Part shown: piece by piece, positions 3,231-6,155 of the stretch
Position numbering within the stretch: position 1 is the stretch's first letter
Layout of the letters: each line of letters begins with the position of its first letter
Assembly: GCA_003249585.1 (NCBI GenBank)
Contig: QKIM01000396.1
Span: forward strand, 1 to 6,155
Origin: Deltaproteobacteria bacterium
Lineage (GTDB): Bacteria > Myxococcota_A > Polyangia > HGW-17
Direction: 5' to 3'
Length of the DNA: 6,155 bases
The notes under the pieces: model-generated
Told to the model about the DNA's origin: nothing
The model's database searches: none
The model's input: the letters and a program-made list of their open reading frames with translations, nothing else
Made by a program: the position numbers and the translations under genes

Positions 3231-6155
3231 ATGCAGACAACCAGCTATCGAATCGGTATTGACATCGGCGCATCCAATGTGAAGGTCGCGATCCTTCAGA
3301 ACGAGGCCGTCCTTCACAGTGTATCCCGAGATCTGAGCGGCCCTGCGCTCCAGACCGTTGCGGAAGCCCTTGACGAACTCCTGCCCAGGCTCCCTGAGGC
3401 GGCGCCGGTGCTGGTCGGGGTCACGGGAGTGGGGCGTGACATCTTCCGCGACGACAATCAGGAGCTCTTCATCAATGAGGTCATGGCCACGGCCAACTCC
3501 GTGGGCGTCCTGGCGCCCAATGCACGGACCGTCATCGACATGGGCGGCGAGTTCACCAAGTGGATTCAGCTGGACGAGGACGGGAATGTCACCGATTTCG
3601 CGACCAATGGCCTTTGTGCAGCAGGTGCCGGCGCCTTTTTGGAACAGCAGGCCGGTCGCCTGCAGCTCGACGCCCAAAGTCTCGGAGAGCTCGCGGGTGC
3701 AGCACTAAGGGGCTCGACCATCGCGGGTCGTTGCAGCGTCTTCGCCAAGTCGGACATGATCCACCTGCAGCAGAAGGGGACCTCCGTGGACGAGATCGCG
3801 TACGGGCTCTGTCTTGCCCTGATTCGTACCTTCTCTGCCACCGTCCTGCAGGGGCGCACGCTCCAGATCCCCGTGGCGGTGGTGGGCGGCGGTGCCCGGA
3901 ACAAGGGCATTGTCCGGGCCGTACGGGAAATCTTTTCCCTCACAGAAGAGGACATCCTCCATCTCCCGGATCCTCTCACAGCGGGGGCCATCGGCGCAGC
4001 CACCCTGGCCAAGCTGCAGCTTAGGTCGCCCGGAGCCGTCCGTGATCTGCTGAAAACCAGGGCGATGCTCGACGCCAACCGTAACACCATCACCCTCGCC
4101 CCCCTGGGCCCATACCGAGACCGAGAGGCGGGCCGGATCGAGAAACCCCGGACACATCGGGGCACTCAGAATGCATGGTTGGGCATTGACGTGGGGTCCG
4201 TCTCCACAAATCTGGTGCTCCTTGACGAGCGCATGGAGGTCCTTCACGGGATCTACCTCCCTACCAAAGGACGACCAGTGGAGGTCATCCTCGCGGGGCT
4301 GGCGGAGCTGTCGGAGCTCTTCGGTCCTGACCTCACCATCCTCGGCTGTGGCACCACAGGCAGCGGCAGACACCTTGCGGCGGCTCTGGTAGGTGCCGAT
4401 GTCGTCAAGAACGAGATCACGGCCCAGCTCGTCTCGTCCGTCCATTACTTCCCCGACGCCGACACCATCTTCGAGATTGGCGGTCAGGACTCCAAGTACA
4501 TCGCCGTCCGCAAAGGCACCTTCTCCGATTTCGAGATGAACAAGATCTGTGCCGCTGGCACAGGCTCCTTCCTCGAGGAGCAGGCCAAACGCCTCGGGAT
4601 AGACATCATCGGTGAGTTCGGCACTCTGGCCGCCCTTGGTGATACGCCCTCGGATCTTGGGAACCAGTGCACGGTGTTCATGGACAGCGAGCTCGTGGCG
4701 GAGCGGAGGCGGGGGACCAGTCTGGAGAACCTCTGTGCCGGGCTGGCCTATTCGGTCGTGCGCAACTACCTGGAGAAGGTGGTAGCCCATCGCCCCGTGG
4801 GGGCGCACATCGTCTTCCAGGGCGGAACCGCGAGCAACCAGGCCGTCGTGGCCGCGTTCGAGAAGCAGCTGGGCAAGCCTGTCCATGTACACCCCTACAA
4901 CCGGATCTCGGGGGCCATAGGCATGGCCCTCATCGCCTCGGGCGCCCAAGAAGGCAAGAGCAGCTTCCGGGGCTTTGACACCGACAGCGAGGTGAAGGTT
5001 CTCACCTTCGAGTGTACCTCCTGCTCCAACCGGTGTCAGGTCAGCCGTCTCCACATCGGTGGCGAAAAGGTGTGGTTCGGGGACGCCTGTGACAAATACT
5101 CCTCCCAGCGCACGGGCGCCACCTCCGACAACAGCCAGGACATAGACGTGGTGCGCGAGACCCTCCTCTCGAATCACCTCCCGGCGCCCAGACCGCAGGA
5201 GCGACGTGAGCGGGTGGGGATCGTCACGGGCTCCCTTTCCCGTGAACTCCTCCCTCTGTGGGCCAATCTCCTGGACACCCTGGGGTACGAGCCCGTATAT
5301 CCTGACAAATCCGGCAGGGAGATCCTCCGTCGCGGCGTCAGGCACGTGCCCTCTGAGGTGTGCATGCCCCTGAAGATCGTCGCCGGTCAGGTGGACTATC
5401 TCCTGGACGCCATGGGTGTCGACAAGGTCTTCTTCCCCTCTATTACAGAGCTGCCCGGCAAGAAATCCGCAGCGGTGGAGACCCGGAACATCCCCAACAG
5501 GGACCTGTCCCACTCCTGCATCTTCGCCCAGCAGATCCCCTTCATGGTCCAGCGGGTCTGGGGCAGGGAACGGGTGCTGGCGCCCTCTTTCTCACTGGAG
5601 CGGTATGGCGGAGGCTTCCATGAGGCCGTCTCCGCCATCGCCGGCGTCCTCGGGCTCCCCCTGTCCAGGGTCAAGGCTGCCTTCCATCAGGCGTATGCCC
5701 GGTATGAATCCTTCGTCAGCATGCGCAGACGCATCGGAGAGTCCCTGCTGAAAACCCTGGATCGCCCGGCCATCGCGCTCTTCGGCAAACCATACAACGT
5801 CTATGACGCCTATCTGAACATGGGCCTTATCCGGCACTTCTCCAAACTGGGGTTCAAGGTGATCCCCATGGACTTTTTGCCCATCGACGAGGTAGTCCTG
5901 GACGAGGGGAGTTCCCGGCTCCCCTGGGCCTTCAACCGAGACTTTGTCCGTACTGCGCGGTTCATCGCCCGGGATCCGCACCTCTACCCGGTGATGGTCT
6001 CCAACTTCGGATGCGGCCCTGATGCCTTCACGCTCAAACATCTTGAACCTCAGATCGGCGATCGGCCCTTCCTCAGCCTCGAATTCGACGAGCAACGGGG
6101 CGAGGCCGGAATGGTCACGCGCATCGAGGCCTTCATCGACGAGGTGGAGGAGTAC
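3231..6155 (+). CDS. Large acyl-CoA dehydratase activase-related protein: tandem BadF/BcrA ATPases plus DUF2229 (3' end missing)
   Basis: An open frame of 975 codons runs off the window without a stop. Module one (about residues 7-265) has GIDIGASNVK (9-18), MGGEFTK (104-110), cysteines C129 (in CAAGAGAF) and C168 (in GRCSVFAKSD), and VVGGGARNKG. Module two (about 316-572) has GIDVGSVSTN (318-327), GGQDSK (417-422), C440 (in CAAGTGSF), C480 (in QCTVF) and GGTASN. These are ASKHA ATPase folds of the 2-hydroxyacyl-CoA dehydratase activator type; in such activators ATP hydrolysis drives a very low-potential electron from a bridging [4Fe-4S] cluster to a dehydratase or related enzyme. A linker has C595-x2-C598-x3-C602-x17-C620. 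From about 661 a DUF2229/dehydratase-like part follows, with C711 (EVCMPLK), C763 (HSCIF), GKPYN (852-856), C928 (FGCGPD) and EAGMVTRIEAF, plausible Fe-S ligands. Relatives often exceed 1,000 residues. The exact substrate is unknown. An export role is not suggested. Confidence 0.9.
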   Translation, partial: MQTTSYRIGIDIGASNVKVAILQNEAVLHSVSRDLSGPALQTVAEALDELLPRLPEAAPVLVGVTGVGRDIFRDDNQELFINEVMATANSVGVLAPNARTVIDMGGEFTKWIQLDEDGNVTDFATNGLCAAGAGAFLEQQAGRLQLDAQSLGELAGAALRGSTIAGRCSVFAKSDMIHLQQKGTSVDEIAYGLCLALIRTFSATVLQGRTLQIPVAVVGGGARNKGIVRAVREIFSLTEEDILHLPDPLTAGAIGAATLAKLQLRSPGAVRDLLKTRAMLDANRNTITLAPLGPYRDREAGRIEKPRTHRGTQNAWLGIDVGSVSTNLVLLDERMEVLHGIYLPTKGRPVEVILAGLAELSELFGPDLTILGCGTTGSGRHLAAALVGADVVKNEITAQLVSSVHYFPDADTIFEIGGQDSKYIAVRKGTFSDFEMNKICAAGTGSFLEEQAKRLGIDIIGEFGTLAALGDTPSDLGNQCTVFMDSELVAERRRGTSLENLCAGLAYSVVRNYLEKVVAHRPVGAHIVFQGGTASNQAVVAAFEKQLGKPVHVHPYNRISGAIGMALIASGAQEGKSSFRGFDTDSEVKVLTFECTSCSNRCQVSRLHIGGEKVWFGDACDKYSSQRTGATSDNSQDIDVVRETLLSNHLPAPRPQERRERVGIVTGSLSRELLPLWANLLDTLGYEPVYPDKSGREILRRGVRHVPSEVCMPLKIVAGQVDYLLDAMGVDKVFFPSITELPGKKSAAVETRNIPNRDLSHSCIFAQQIPFMVQRVWGRERVLAPSFSLERYGGGFHEAVSAIAGVLGLPLSRVKAAFHQAYARYESFVSMRRRIGESLLKTLDRPAIALFGKPYNVYDAYLNMGLIRHFSKLGFKVIPMDFLPIDEVVLDEGSSRLPWAFNRDFVRTARFIARDPHLYPVMVSNFGCGPDAFTLKHLEPQIGDRPFLSLEFDEQRGEAGMVTRIEAFIDEVEEY

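Noticed and set aside
3217..3237. ATGCAGA direct repeat (3217-3223 and 3231-3237)
   Set aside because: Seven bases, one copy in the start codon region; likely chance.
3217..3282. Small overlapping frame starting at ATG 3217 (21 codons) as a leader peptide
   Set aside because: It has no SD at proper distance, and its ATG lies just before the AGAGG that serves the 3231 start.
3705..5513. A 602-codon open frame on the minus strand opposite the activase gene
   Set aside because: The plus strand carries clear ATPase and cysteine motifs over the whole span. The minus frame arises from strong codon-position bias in GC-rich DNA, and its translation shows no recognisable domain.
1..6155. CRISPR arrays, tRNA/rRNA genes, insertion sequences, attachment sites
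   Set aside because: No regularly spaced repeats, no tRNA-like cloverleaf or rRNA sequence, and no transposase or integrase frame were seen; coding density leaves no room outside 3140-3230.

Overview
The window reads as GC-rich chromosomal DNA from a diderm bacterium, strongly C/G-biased at third codon positions and very densely packed. A BamD-type outer-membrane lipoprotein fragment shows the cell is diderm. The export gate proteins and the large 2-hydroxyacyl-CoA dehydratase activase-like protein fit a Deltaproteobacteria-type lineage (Myxococcota or Desulfobacterota sensu lato) with an anaerobic or facultative lifestyle. The lineage is an inference from gene content; there is no rRNA or other marker here.

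Positions 1-3139, all on +, form one tightly coupled run: the 3' end of a bamD-like gene, a six-repeat TPR protein, a FliO-like membrane protein, and the three core subunits of a type III export gate (SctR/FliP, SctS/FliQ, SctT/FliR). Junctions are TAG|ATG, ATGA, GTGA, TGATG and a 20-nt overlap, so there is no intergenic DNA and translation is probably coupled. The R subunit resembles non-flagellar SctR more than flagellar FliP, S and T look intermediate, yet a FliO-like gene, usually a flagellar trait, sits directly upstream. The gate could belong to an injectisome-like, intermediate or divergent flagellar system. No U/FlhB subunit, ATPase, ring or filament gene is visible, so the window alone cannot settle this.

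Positions 3140-3230 are the only intergenic stretch. It is AT-richer and holds a strong sigma70-like promoter (TTGACA, 16 bp, TATAAC), several TGTCA/TGACA elements, and a perfect 10-bp inverted repeat linking the promoter spacer to the ribosome binding site of the next gene.

Positions 3231-6155 are one continuous open frame of 975 codons that runs off the window. It encodes a large protein of the BadF/BadG/BcrA/BcrD activase family: two tandem ASKHA ATPase modules, each with the pair of cysteines expected to hold the bridging [4Fe-4S] cluster, a four-cysteine linker, and a DUF2229 / CoA-dehydratase-like module with further conserved cysteines. It appears to be a separate transcription unit with no obvious functional link to the export gate.

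I did not find a clearly new system. The points most worth a second look are the FliO-like gene in an SctR-like gate operon, the C9 tract at the fliO/sctR junction where one added C would fuse the two proteins in frame, and the promoter/RBS inverted repeat ahead of the activase gene.
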